Shown here piece by piece: positions 55,422 to 64,000 of a DNA stretch of 64,000 bases. Each line of letters starts with the position of its first letter. The stretch's first letter is position 1. This DNA comes from Eubacterium plexicaudatum ASF492. GTDB lineage: Bacteria > Bacillota > Clostridia > Lachnospirales > Lachnospiraceae. The stretch is taken from positions 806,001-870,000 of the forward strand of contig NZ_AQFT02000001.1 in assembly GCF_000364225.2 (NCBI RefSeq), read 5' to 3'. The position numbers and the translations under genes were made by a program. The notes beneath the pieces were generated by a model. It ran no database searches, was not told the origin of the DNA, and was given only the letters and a program-made list of their open reading frames with translations.

Positions 55422-56461
55422 TTACAGAGAGTAGATTTTCTCAAGGATGCCCCGGTCATCCCGCTTTTTCCCTGCCCCTGTGTCTTCTTGATTCGCTGTG
55501 GACATAGACTTTGAAAGGGTTTCTATCGTCGCAAAGGCATAGAAACCGGAAGTGGTTGACATGCTTTCATGTCCTAAAAGCTGCTGGATATGGGCAAGGG
55601 GCATGCCGTTTTTATACAGGTCCATGGCCCGTGTTTTTCTTATCATATGGCAATGCGGCTGTCCTGGCATGGATGTGCCGTTTTCAACGCAAACCTTGCA
55701 ATACCTTCTTATCATGGTTTCCACTGTATCATGGGACAATGGATGTATCCTGCCATGTGACCTTGCATAGAACAGGGGACAGTCTGCAGTGGTATCCCTG
55801 TGAAAGCCACGGAGATAACTTCTTAAATGTCTGACTGTCTTATCCATCAGTGGTATGTTGCGGTACTTCCTTCCTTTTCCAAGGATTGTCAGGTAAGCAA
55901 TATCGGCATCAAGGTGGAGCTGGCTGACTGTCATCTCCAGAAGTTCAGATATCCTGGCTGCTGTGTCATAATACAAAATAAGCATCATCTGGTTGCGTCT
56001 CCCGGTTGTTGTTTTTCCATCAGGGGCTGCCAGGAGGGCCTTCATTTGATAGCCTTCGAAATACTCAATGGGGTTTGCCGTGACTTTCAACCCTTTTACA
56101 GTGCATGCTTCAAGGTAGAGGGCCATCAGGTCAGTGCTGTTCTCATTTGCGGCATACTCCAGCAGGGCATGTATCGCCGTGATGCGCAGGTTGCAGGTTT
56201 TATAAGCATATTTTTTCGCATTAAGCATCCAATCAAGGAAGTCGGTGATGTTCTGCTTATTGAAATCAGAGAAGCAGATATCCGTCCTCCTTATTTTTTC
56301 TCGGATTCAAGGTAATCAACGTACTTGTTCAGACTGTCCCGGTAAGCTTTTACTGTATTCGGGCTGGACTTTCTGATCTCCGGCAGCCTGTGGTCTACGT
56401 AATCCTTCGCCATTTGCCAGAACACGGCACTGTTTTTGGAGGCATCTTTCTTATTCTTCAT
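55422..56461 (-). CDS. Tyrosine recombinase, third of the trio (RitC-like), one apparent frameshift
   Basis: Starts at ATG 56461 (GGAGGTATCCT upstream), overlapping the end of the second recombinase by 11 bp. The N-terminal SAM-like domain includes SSPNTVKAYRDSLNKYVDYL. The frame slips at an A run near 56300-56306 (six; seven needed); restored, it continues EKKIRRTDICFSDFNKQNIT and totals 346 residues. Catalytic residues: Arg in DTAARISELLEM, His/Arg in HCHMIRKTRAM, His in LLGHESMSTT and Tyr in SGFYAFA. Confidence 0.85.
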
Positions 56462-57644
56462 AGGATACCTCCGGGATGACATCTTCAAGGGCGTCTGTCA
56501 TGCTTTTGTATGTAGGGAAGAACTCAGGGACAAAATGAAAATAGTAAAGCGTCCCGCTCACGCTTTGATGCCCCATATACCTCATAAGGTAAGGAAGCAT
56601 CACATTCAGGTCCAGCCCTTCCGCAGCCCAACGGTTGAGGTTGGACCATGCAAAGTGGTGGCGAAAGTCATAGGCCCTCGGCCTTGTCCCCATTTCAAAA
56701 CTCGGAAACGCTTCCATCCAGAAGCGTCTGAAATTGCTGGAAACAAACAGTGATGAGTAACAGCCTCCCGTACTGCTTGGGAAATAGTATTCCCTGCCAG
56801 GAAAAAGGATGCCTATACGCACATCGTAGTCAGCCAGATATCCAGCCAGCTCATGGCTTATAAAAATCCTGCGGCTCTTCGGGCCCTTTGACTGGATGAC
56901 ATCGATATAATGATCCTGCGTATGTACGTTGACGCGAAGGAGCGTGCGTACTTCCTTGCATCGCAACCCGCAGCAATAAAGCAGCCGAAACAATGCAGGC
57001 AGAACTATTTCCCTTCCCCTGAAAGAACGATTGGGCTTAATGGCATCGAGCTTTTCAAAGAAAGCATTGACCTCTTTTTCCGTGAAGAAATACGGATTCT
57101 CCGCAGTAGGCTGGGATGCCGTTTTAGGCGGAATCATATAAGCTTCCTTAAATCCGTGTGCCAGCAGGTAGCTGCTGAATTCACGCAGGACAGATACCAT
57201 CTGATACAGCGTACCCGGGGAACCGGCCAATGAGGAAAGGAATTCATCCGTTGTATCTTTAACGGGTACAGGTGAAGATGTCCTTGCCCCAGCGAACTGG
57301 ACATATCGGCCCAGCAAATACTCCTGCGCCTCATAGGCATAACCTATGGAGCGCTTATAATTGATAAAGTCTAAGTGTAGCCCAGCAAATTAAAGTTCCT
57401 ATCTCCCGCACAAAAACGTCAAATTATAATCTCAATTTTTATACACTGTCTATAAAAGTGTGCTACAGGAGGCGGCACGTTTTCCTCTTGACCATCCCAT
57501 GTCATTCCGATATAGTTTTTATGGAACAAAAAAAGAGAAAGAACAGCCCCTTCCACAGTTCGTTCTTTCTCTCGCATACCAGTGTGCCTGCCTTATACGG
57601 GATCATGTCCCTCTCATGAGGATCCGGCACCACCGACATATATT

Positions 57645-58238
57645 ATGATAAGAGAAAATTCCCTGTTTTGCAAGCTGGTTCGTATAAAAAGTTCATCAAA
57701 GATCCTGTTCGATTCCTTTATGGCCGGATTCCGTTCGGAACTGCAGACCTGTCCCTGCTGTGGGGGAAAGGGATCCTGCCGCATCCATGCCTACTATGAC
57801 CGCTCCCTGGTGGACTTTATAGGCGGCACCCAGGTCCGCCACAGCCTCTGCATCATGCGCCTTATCTGTACCTGTGGCCATACCCATGCCATCCTCCCGG
57901 ACTTCATCATTCCCTACTCCGGCTACGGCCTGTTCTTCCTTCTACGTGTCCTGGCGGAGTATTTCCTGCGCCTTTCCACTGTGGAAAGGCTATGCGAACG
58001 CTTCGGCATCACCCTTTCCCAGCTGCGCCGGTGGCTGCAGCTCTTTCGGGTGCAGAAGGAAGATTGGCTCGGCGTGCTTTCCTCCATGGAGGTTTCCGGC
58101 CTTTCCTTCCTTAAGTCCCTGCTCACGCAGCCGGCTTATTCGGATTTCGCCTCCGCCTTTGTCCGCCGTTTTACAAAGTCCTTCCTCCAGTCCCATAAAA
58201 ATCCGGCGCCTTACTGCCAACAGGTGTTCGGCCCATGA
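57645..58238 (+). CDS. DUF6431 zinc-ribbon protein (copy B, intact)
   Basis: 197 residues from ATG 57645; no strong ribosome site is seen, so the start is uncertain. Two Cys pairs, CPCCGGKGSC and CTCGHTHAILPDFIIPY, would hold zinc; a helical C-terminus (YFLRLSTVERLCERFGITLS, QLRRWLQLFRV) resembles a helix-turn-helix. First gene of the transposon. The empty CATAAAGG site where IS66 copy 3 entered copy A is visible here near codon 25. Possible role: target or end recognition, by analogy with zinc-containing TniQ proteins; this is speculation. Confidence 0.82.
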   Translation: MIRENSLFCKLVRIKSSSKILFDSFMAGFRSELQTCPCCGGKGSCRIHAYYDRSLVDFIGGTQVRHSLCIMRLICTCGHTHAILPDFIIPYSGYGLFFLLRVLAEYFLRLSTVERLCERFGITLSQLRRWLQLFRVQKEDWLGVLSSMEVSGLSFLKSLLTQPAYSDFASAFVRRFTKSFLQSHKNPAPYCQQVFGP

Positions 58239-58328
58239 ACTGTTTTCCTCCAACCACACGCCATGGGCATGGCTTTCCTCCCGTTTCTGCCCCATAATGG
58301 GGGAAAACCACTTAAGGAGGACATTTCT

Positions 58329-59594
58329 ATGGACAACAATCAAAAAAACTTTCAGACGCAGCCGCCATGGCGCAGTTCCGCCTCGCTCTCATAGCGCCGG
58401 TCATCCATGGCCTTTATCCCGATGCGTCCAGGAACGCCTATTACCAGAGAGTCACGGAAAAGCCCTCGCCCTGCCTGACGGCTCCGTGTTCCAGTACAGC
58501 CCAAGACCCTCAGCAAATGGGTGTCCCTCTACCAGAACGGCGGCATCGACGCCCTCATGCCGCAGGAGCGTTCCGATAAGGGCTCCACACGGGTACTCCC
58601 AGACACGGCCATCGAGGAGATCTACCGCCTCAAGGAGGCCTTCCCACGGCTGAACGCTACACAGATCCACCGGCACCTCGTTGAAGAAGCCTTCATCCCT
58701 GCCACAGTCAGCGTCTGCGCCGTCCAGCGCTTCGTCAGGAAACATGACCTGAAATCGGCACGCAACCCCGGCATGCGGGACAGGAAGGCATTTGAAGAAG
58801 ATGCCTTTGGGAAGATGTGGCAGGCCGATACCTGTTACCTGCCTTTTATCACGGAGGACGGACGGCGCAGGAGAGTCTACTGCATTATGATTATTGATGA
58901 CCATTCCCGTTTTCTGGTGGGCGGCGGCCTCTTCTATAACGATAATGCCTATAACTTCCAGAAGGTGTTGAGGGATGCCGTGGCCGCCCATGGAATCCCG
59001 GCGAAGCTCTATGTCGACAACGGATGCAGCTATTCAAATGAGCAGCTCTCCCTCATCTGCGGCTCCATCGGGACGGTCCTTTTGCATACAAAAATTCGTG
59101 ACGGCGCTTCCAAGGCTAAGATAGAACGCCAGTTCAGGACGCTGAAAGAAACCTGGCTCTATACACTGGACATGGATTCCATCACCTCGCTGGCGCAGTT
59201 TAACGGGCTGCTTAAGGACTATATGCGCACCTACAATACGTCTGTCCATTCCGGTATTGGCACCACGCCCATGCAACGCTACCAGCAGACACGCTCCTCC
59301 ATCCGAAGCCCTAAGTCCAGGGAGTGGCTGGAGGAATGTTTCCTGAACCGCATCACCAGGAAGGTGAACAAGGACTCTACCGTCTCCATCGACAAGGTGT
59401 CCTATGACGTTCCCATGCAGTTCATTTCTTCAAAAGTGGAGATCCGTTTCCTGCCGGACGACATGTCCTCCGCCTTCATCCTTTGTGAGGGGGCGCATTA
59501 CCCCATCCGGCCTACGGATAAGAACGAGAACTGCAGGACGAAACGCAACAACACGCCCTCCATCGATTATTCAAGGATCGGGGGTGAGGTCTGA
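58329..59594 (+). CDS. rve-fold DDE transposase of the Tn7-like transposon (copy B), three apparent frameshifts
   Basis: Same gene as 25037-26305, but three homopolymers are one base short relative to copy A: seven instead of eight A near 58332-58338, three instead of four C near 58463, and three instead of four C near 58500. With these restored it is again 422 residues. From codon 65 on the frame is clean and contains the catalytic MWQADTCYLPF, KLYVDNGCSYSNEQ and SKAKIERQFRTLKE segments. Ends overlapping the ATPase start. Confidence 0.88.
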
Positions 59595-60400
59595 TGTTCC
59601 GTTCCTACTATGGGCTTTCCTTCAATCCCTTTGACAAACAGAACGCAAGAGAAAAGGACCGGTTCCTCTCAAAGGACATCTCCGAGATGACGTCCCGCCT
59701 GGACTACTTAAAGGACACAAGGGGTATAGGACTCTTTACCGCACGCCCCGGCATGGGCAAATCCTTCGCCCTGCGCTGCTTTGCAAAGAACCTCAATCCA
59801 AACCTCTACCACATGGAGTACATCTGCCTCTCCACCGTCAGCGTCATGGAATTCTACCGCCAGCTCTGCTCTGTCCTGGGGCTAGAGCCAAGGGGCGGCA
59901 AGCCTGGGATGTTCCGCGCCGTACAGGAGCAGATCCTCTACCTTTACAAGGACAAGAAGCAGCCCCTCCTCCTGGCCGTCGATGAGGCACAATACCTCTC
60001 TACCGGCATCCTGGAGGACATCAAGATGCTCATGAACTATGGGTATGACTCCCTGAACTGCTTCACGCTCATCCTCTGCGGCGAGCCCCACCTGAACAGC
60101 ACCCTGAAAAAGCCCGTCCATGAGGCCCTGCGCCAGAGGATCACAGTGCACTACAACTTTTCCGGGCTCTCAGACTCCGAAGTGGCGCAGTACATCCTCC
60201 ACAAGATCGCCTGTGCCGGAGGCGCAGCCTCCATCATCGACCAGGCGGCGCTTTCTGCCGTCCACAGTCACTCCCAGGGGAGCCCCCGCCTGGTGGACAA
60301 CCTGATGACCGACGCGCTGACTCTAGGGGCACAGATGGACAAGAAAGTGATCGATACGGATGTCATCCTGGCTTCTGTCAGCAGCCAGAATCTCGGATAG
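59594..60400 (+). CDS. AAA ATPase of the Tn7-like transposon (copy B)
   Basis: 268 residues, identical to copy A apart from residue 8 (Leu instead of Phe). Walker A ARPGMGKS, Walker B LLAVDEAQYL. Its ATG overlaps the last base of the transposase gene. ATPases of this kind (TniB, TnsC, ExeA-like) form target-DNA complexes that call in the transposase. Confidence 0.91.
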   Translation: MFRSYYGLSFNPFDKQNAREKDRFLSKDISEMTSRLDYLKDTRGIGLFTARPGMGKSFALRCFAKNLNPNLYHMEYICLSTVSVMEFYRQLCSVLGLEPRGGKPGMFRAVQEQILYLYKDKKQPLLLAVDEAQYLSTGILEDIKMLMNYGYDSLNCFTLILCGEPHLNSTLKKPVHEALRQRITVHYNFSGLSDSEVAQYILHKIACAGGAASIIDQAALSAVHSHSQGSPRLVDNLMTDALTLGAQMDKKVIDTDVILASVSSQNLG

Positions 60401-60412
60401 GAGGAATGGAAC

Positions 60413-60736
60413 ATGAATTATACCTGTATCCTGAAAAGCGGTTCCCGCAAGGAGACCTGGACGGGGCAGATCATCCTGCTGAGCACGGGGAACGGATGGT
60501 ATGAAGCTGAGATCAATGGGCGGGGGACTTACTTCCACATCCTCGCCGGACGGCATAAATATGGGAACTACCTGTGCATCCCTAACCATGATGTAGGGTG
60601 CGAGCTCTCCGATTTCTCCGATATCTTTTGGAATGAAGAAAGGATCGGCTCCCTGATGCGGAAGGTGGATGCAGTGACTGTCGCCACCGGCCTGGTTCAT
60701 CTTCCTGTTCTGGCCGACAAGCAGGAGAAAAACTAA
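60413..60736 (+). CDS. 107-residue companion protein of the Tn7-like transposon (copy B)
   Basis: Identical to the protein at 23895-24218, 12 bp after the ATPase gene with GGAGGAATGGAAC before ATG. Conserved blocks YEAEINGRGTYFH, GRHKYGNYLCIPNHD and FSDIFWNEERI. No recognised family; the conserved Trp/Tyr/His/Asp content suggests a small globular fold. Confidence 0.8.
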   Translation: MNYTCILKSGSRKETWTGQIILLSTGNGWYEAEINGRGTYFHILAGRHKYGNYLCIPNHDVGCELSDFSDIFWNEERIGSLMRKVDAVTVATGLVHLPVLADKQEKN

Positions 60737-60957
60737 ATTTTTCATATGGGCCGTGTGTCTCATGATGGGATCCATGGCCTTTTGCATTTCAGGCGGAAAA
60801 ACAATACCGACAACAACGTGCAGCATTTTTGACAGGACTATGCATTTGCAGACAGCACTGCGCAGTCAATAGGATAAATGTCGGAAAAATAATTCGCTGT
60901 TTGCGTTTCCATCAATTTGCCGTCCGACAGTCTAAGGTGTTTTCCCTAAGTGTACGG

Positions 60958-62197
60958 CTATCCATGGCATGCACCTCCTCTCGGAAGGGGAAGTGTGCAT
61001 TCCGCAAGTTTGGCATTATCCGTCGTTATGTATATCATCACGCTGTCCTTATTTCCATGGCCAAGGGCTTCTGATATGACAGGAAGCGGCACTCCGTTCC
61101 TGAGCATGCGCGAAGCAGTGCTGTGGCGAGTAACCCGGGTTCCATAGCTCCGCCCTTTGGCTTCAATGTCAGAATCATTGACCACGTTGAACAGGATGTT
61201 CCGGATTCCCGCATGGCTCATCAAGGGGCCATGGGGAGCGACGGACCTGAGAAAAACGAAATCCAGGTCTGACACAGGCCGTTCATTCAGAAGGTAGTCA
61301 ACAAGCGCATTTCCAATGGCCTCTGTCAATGGGATATCATGGGTCCTTCCCGTCTTCTGCTGCACGATATGGATGATGCTATGTTCCCAGTCAATGTCCC
61401 GCAGCCTGATCGCACAGATGTCCACCGCCCTTAAGCCTGTATTCATGGCCAGTATCGTTATCGCTTTATTTCGGAACGACAGGCCTTCTGCCTCGTCAAG
61501 ATGGGCGATGATCCTGTTGTATTCATCATCACTGTATACCTTGAGTATGTCACGCTTTTTGGGTAAATGCCCAGGTATTTCGGGCAGGAATGGTTCTGTT
61601 TCCCCAAACATGGAGAGGAACAGTTTCAGGCCTGGCATATGAGCCCCGAGACTGGTTGCCTGGTAACGTTCGCTGCATATGACGGATATAAAAGCTGCGA
61701 TATCACCACGTTTAACGTCAGCAAGGGAGCTATATCCTTTTCCCTCCAGATATTCAATAAAGTAGTAGGTGAACCTGCGGTATCCATCAATCGTATTCGG
61801 CTTAAGTTCCCGGTTCGTCAGCTCCGAGAGGAACTTTAAGAAGCTGGTTCGAAGCGCATCGGATTCGACGGGAAAAGCCGCACAATGTAATGCGGGGGTC
61901 CAATCAACAGTGCCTGTTGCCAGGTAAGACTCAACAAGCTTTATGCATCTCTTATATGCAACAGTCCGCTCGTGATGATAGCGCTCCGTATTTCTGGGAC
62001 CACATGGGACTGGTCGCCTATAAAGGCCTGACCCAACTCAATAGTATAGTAATTATCCCCCCTTTCTTTCGCCATGCGGCAGAGCCTCCTGAAGAGGGTT
62101 ACATAAAACCCCTTGTTGATTCCATGAACCCGGATGCATCCATTTGAGAAAGAATAGCATCTGTAAGTTCAGTTAGCTTTAGTGTGCTTCTATCCAT
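60958..62197 (-). CDS. Tyrosine recombinase, first of the trio (RitA-like), two apparent frameshifts
   Basis: ATG 62197 follows GGAGGTGTGGCTT. Frame slips occur near 62118 (T run, four instead of five) and near 61967 (a single T where two are needed); restored, the gene is 413 residues: MDRSTLKLTELTDAILSQMD..., an N-terminal core-binding domain (NRELKPNTIDGYRRFTYYFI), then the catalytic domain with Arg in NTGLRAVDICAIRL, Arg in TRVTRHSTASRML, His in ALGHGNKDSVM and Tyr in MIYITTD. The stop overlaps the start of the second recombinase. Confidence 0.84.
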
Positions 62198-62335
62198 AAG
62201 CCACACCTCCTTTCGTGGAAAGTATGGCATATAAACCATTAACTGACCATAAAAACTATTCCGATATTTCTCAGCAAAGAATCATATATTTCAAGCAGAT
62301 TTGACATATGTCGGAATAGTCAAAACATCGGTATA

Positions 62336-62369
62336 GTCGACACTATTCCGTTATCGTAATAGTGTCGAC
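62336..62369. repeat. Palindrome at the right border of RIT-type element 1
   Basis: GTCGACACTATT (62336-62347) and AATAGTGTCGAC (62358-62369) are perfect 12-bp arms around CCGTTATCGT. It lies exactly between the recombinase end repeat and the resumption of the target gene, and half of it copies the recombinase site core. It may be a used attachment site or the trace of strand exchange. Confidence 0.7.
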
Positions 62370-62589
62370 AATGGGTGCAGCTATGCAAATGAGCAGCTTT
62401 CCCTGATCTGCGGCTCCATCGGGACGGTGCTAATCCATACAAAAGTAAGGGATGGGGCAAGCAAGGGTTAAGTAAAGAAATCCGTTATGTAAAGAAATGC
62501 CCGACGAAGCCTAAAATTAAGCAACTCCAGCAGAGATTTCTTTACATAATAATCCGCTGTATCATGGAACGGAAAGGAGGATCTGTTCT

Positions 62590-63833
62590 ATGATTACAGA
62601 TTTAAAAACATTAATTGACACTTGCAAACAGGAACTGCATGACAGGGAATACCACGCACACCACGCCGACATTCTTATAAAAGAGTGGGATGCTGTTTTA
62701 CAATGGTTTTCCCATAGGGGTGTTTCCGAGTTTGGACAGGACATTGGCTATAAGTACTGCGATGAGGAAATCGGTTCCCATATCATTGTTAAGGGCATGT
62801 CTTCCAGGCAGAAAAAACGGCTCCGGGCCGTCCGGATGCTGCTCTCTTATCAGCAGGCTGGCGATTTTGAGTTTCGGACACCCCGTGTCGAACGGACTTA
62901 TGATGGTGAAACCGGACAGCTCATTCTCCAGTTTTTTCAGCACGAACGCATGATTGGACGCTCAGAGAAAACGATTGCATGCAGGCAGATAGCCTTATAT
63001 CATTTTAACCAGTACCTGACCGGACACAGCCTTGGATTCCCGGATCTGGATATCGATGCCATTGAGGGCTTTTTTAAGGCAATGGATTATTCATTGTCTG
63101 CCCGCCATACCTGTGCCAACCATTTAAGGCAGCTGTTCCATTACCTTTATGATTATGGATATACGCATACGGATTACGCACTGTTTGTTTTGAAAGACCA
63201 GTACAGGGACCAGTGTAAAATCCCGACAACTTACACGGAGGATGAAATATCCAGGGTGTTATCTGCGGTAGAGCGTTCCTCCGCCATTGGCAAACGCGAC
63301 TACCTGATCCTTCTCCTTGCAGCCGAGTATGGCTGGCGCAGCGGAGACATTGTCAGCTTCCGGTTCTCCCAGATAGACTGGGACAGCAACCGGATATCGT
63401 TCCGTCAGGACAAGACGGATGTCCCGGTTGAATACCCGCTGCTTTCATCTGTTGGCAATGCCATCATTGATTACCTTAAGCATGGCAGGCCAAAGTCAGA
63501 TGCCCTGAGGTCATCGTTTTAGCCGAGGTTGGAAAACACGGGACACCGCTGAAGCCGCCGACCATCCATTCCATTGTGTGCCGGTATATGAGGGAAGCAG
63601 GCATCTCCCACTGGAAAGAGAAAAAACACGGTCCGCACTCACTGCGGCATAGCCTTGCGTCAAACATGCTGAAGAATAACGTATCCATGCCGGTGATCGG
63701 CACTGTGCTTGGGCACCAGAGGACGGAAACCACAAAGATTTACCTCAAGGTGGACATTGGAAAACTTGCCCTGTGCCCGCTGCCTATGCCTGCGCTTGCT
63801 ACCTCCCATTATAAGGAGGTGACACTGGGATGA
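62590..63833 (+). CDS. Tyrosine recombinase, first of the second trio, one apparent frameshift
   Basis: 414 residues after adding one C to the run near 63502-63505. AAAGGAGGATCTGTTCT precedes ATG 62590. N-terminal core-binding domain includes RSEKTIACRQIALYHFNQYL; catalytic residues are Arg in YGWRSGDIVSFRF, His/Arg in GPHSLRHSLASNM, His in VLGHQRTETT and Tyr in KIYLKVD. The stop overlaps the start of the next gene (ATGA). Longer than XerC/D by about 100 N-terminal residues, as is the first recombinase of element 1. Confidence 0.87.
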
Positions 63834-64000
63834 ACCGACCAAAATTTATATCCGGCTTTGCAGAAGAGATTAACCGTTACCTTGATTACAAAACCGCAAG
63901 CGGATACAAGGAATCCAGCTTCACGTTTATCCTCAGGCAGTTTGACCGTTTCTGCGCCGGGCGGGGTATCCGGGACGTCTCTTTCTCAAAGGAGGATGCG
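63830..64000 (+). CDS. Tyrosine recombinase, second of the second trio (cut by window end)
   Basis: Only 57 codons are visible from ATG 63830, which follows AAGGAGGTGACACTGGG. They begin MNRPKFISGFAEEINRYLDY and include FTFILRQFDRFCAGRGI, the N-terminal core-binding domain of a tyrosine recombinase. Overlap with the preceding gene supports the RIT assignment. Confidence 0.75.
   Translation, partial: MNRPKFISGFAEEINRYLDYKTASGYKESSFTFILRQFDRFCAGRGIRDVSFSKEDA

Larger units (their letters stand above)
57376..60929 (+). mobile_element. Tn7-like four-gene transposon, copy B (uninterrupted)
   Basis: 3554 bp. Left end TGTAGCCCAGCAAATT, right end inverted TGTCGGACGGCAAATT. Flanks GTCTAAG at 57369-57375 and 60930-60936, so the target duplication is 6-7 bp. 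Carries a DUF6431 protein, rve transposase, AAA ATPase and 107-residue companion, all on the plus strand in that order. Nearly identical to copy A, so movement was recent. A hairpin GAGAAAGAAC/GTTCTTTCTC at about 57532-57573 precedes the first gene. Confidence 0.9.
56451..60965 (-). pseudogene. Tyrosine recombinase, second of the trio (RitB-like), split by Tn7-like copy B
   Basis: Start ATG 60965 overlaps the stop of the first recombinase. After 12 codons (MDSRTLRENTLD) the gene is interrupted by the transposon and resumes at 57368 with FINYKRSIGYAYEAQEYLLG. Joining across the duplicated GTCTAAG gives 317 codons with no stop. Catalytic Arg in CGLRCKEVRTLL, second Arg in YDFRHHFAW, His in YMGHQSVSGT and Tyr in LYYFHF. 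This is a real disruption, not a base-calling problem. Confidence 0.87.
55328..62338 (-). mobile_element. RIT-type element 1 (three tyrosine recombinases), carrying Tn7-like copy B
   Basis: Bounded by 31-bp inverted repeats GACTATTCCGATGTTTTGAC... (55328-55358, and inverted 62308-62338). Three overlapping tyrosine-recombinase genes on the minus strand match the recombinase-in-trio (RIT) organisation. Each end has two ACTATTCCGA-type sites 17 bp apart and a third inverted site about 83 bp inward (55400-55412, 62255-62266). Without the 3.55-kb Tn7-like insert the element is about 3.45 kb. Confidence 0.82.
54880..62469 (+). pseudogene. Diverged rve transposase remnant, broken by two RIT-type elements
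   Basis: Two pieces of one gene. The left piece (about 54880-55327) reads ERSDSGGTRVLPDAAVDEIY, then NATQIHRQLVAGSFIPATVS, the catalytic LWQADTCYLPYITENG and ends at KLYVD. The right piece (62365-62466) resumes with VDNGCSYANEQLSLICGSIG and HTKVRDGASK. RIT-type element 1 sits between them, and element 2 starts just after the second piece. The sequence is a clear relative (roughly four fifths similar by eye) of the transposases in copies A and B. The 5' third and the 3' end are missing. Confidence 0.82.
62472..64000 (+). mobile_element. RIT-type element 2, left end (continues beyond window)
   Basis: Begins right after the transposase remnant. GTAAAGAAAT sites at 62472 and 62489 are 17 bp apart, and an inverted one lies at 62536-62545, the same plan as element 1 with a different site sequence. 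Followed by recombinase genes in RIT order. The rest is outside the window. Confidence 0.72.

Overview
The window looks like a gut Clostridia chromosome, most likely Lachnospiraceae. This is inferred from the style of the pst/pho operons, the Tn1549-type conjugative-element genes, the IS66/IS1182/IS110 and DUF6431-type transposons, and small families such as DUF6061. No rRNA, tRNA or CRISPR array was seen. Two phosphate operons with the same gene order (pstSCAB-phoU-response regulator-histidine kinase) are the only long stretches of ordinary chromosomal genes. Nearly everything else is mobile DNA or its debris.

Layout. 1-1111: end of an IS4-superfamily element. 1165-7527: pst operon 1. 7540-20180: pieces of an integrative conjugative element (mobC with an oriT-like stem-loop region, CHC2 primase, P4-type helicase, tail of a giant methylase/helicase) broken up by two IS1182 elements, an IS4 element, an IS66 and an IS110. 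20238-31503: a PD-(D/E)XK nuclease gene, then a small gene split by a triple nest: IS66 copy 2 contains a Tn7-like transposon (copy A), which contains IS66 copy 3. 31559-39547: Pho boxes, pst operon 2 and a hybrid kinase. 39670-45860: DUF6061 gene, second IS4-like copy, XRE regulator, a small membrane peptide, a PIN-type toxin-antitoxin pair, a third IS1182 and a hypothetical gene. 45924-51755: two different IS66 types side by side. 51756-54556: conjugative debris, one end of a diverged Tn7-like transposon, a beheaded AbiTii gene and a second PD-(D/E)XK nuclease. 54880-64000: a diverged DDE transposase gene broken twice by tyrosine-recombinase-trio (RIT-type) elements, the first of which carries Tn7-like copy B inside its second recombinase gene.

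How it works together. Each pst operon encodes a phosphate-binding lipoprotein, two permeases, an ATPase, PhoU and a two-component system, so each is a self-regulating phosphate uptake module. Operon 2 keeps 11-bp-periodic TTAACA Pho boxes, and the hybrid kinase behind it has its own. In operon 1 the DNA 53 bp upstream of pstS is an IS end, so its native control region is gone or was replaced.

Most interesting content: (i) a four-gene Tn7/Mu-like transposon (DUF6431 zinc protein, rve transposase, AAA ATPase, a 107-residue companion), complete in copy B and reconstructible in copy A, with TGT...ACA ends and about 6-bp target duplications; (ii) RIT-type elements whose ends share a layout (two direct sites 17 bp apart plus an inverted third site) although the site sequences differ; (iii) an IS110 with a structured non-coding flank where a bridge RNA would be expected.

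Caution. About 25 genes carry single-base lesions and nearly all are one base missing from a homopolymer. Restoring the base gives full-length proteins with lengths that are exact multiples of three. This is best read as consensus error of a long-read assembly, so frameshifted genes here should not be taken as dead without read-level checks.
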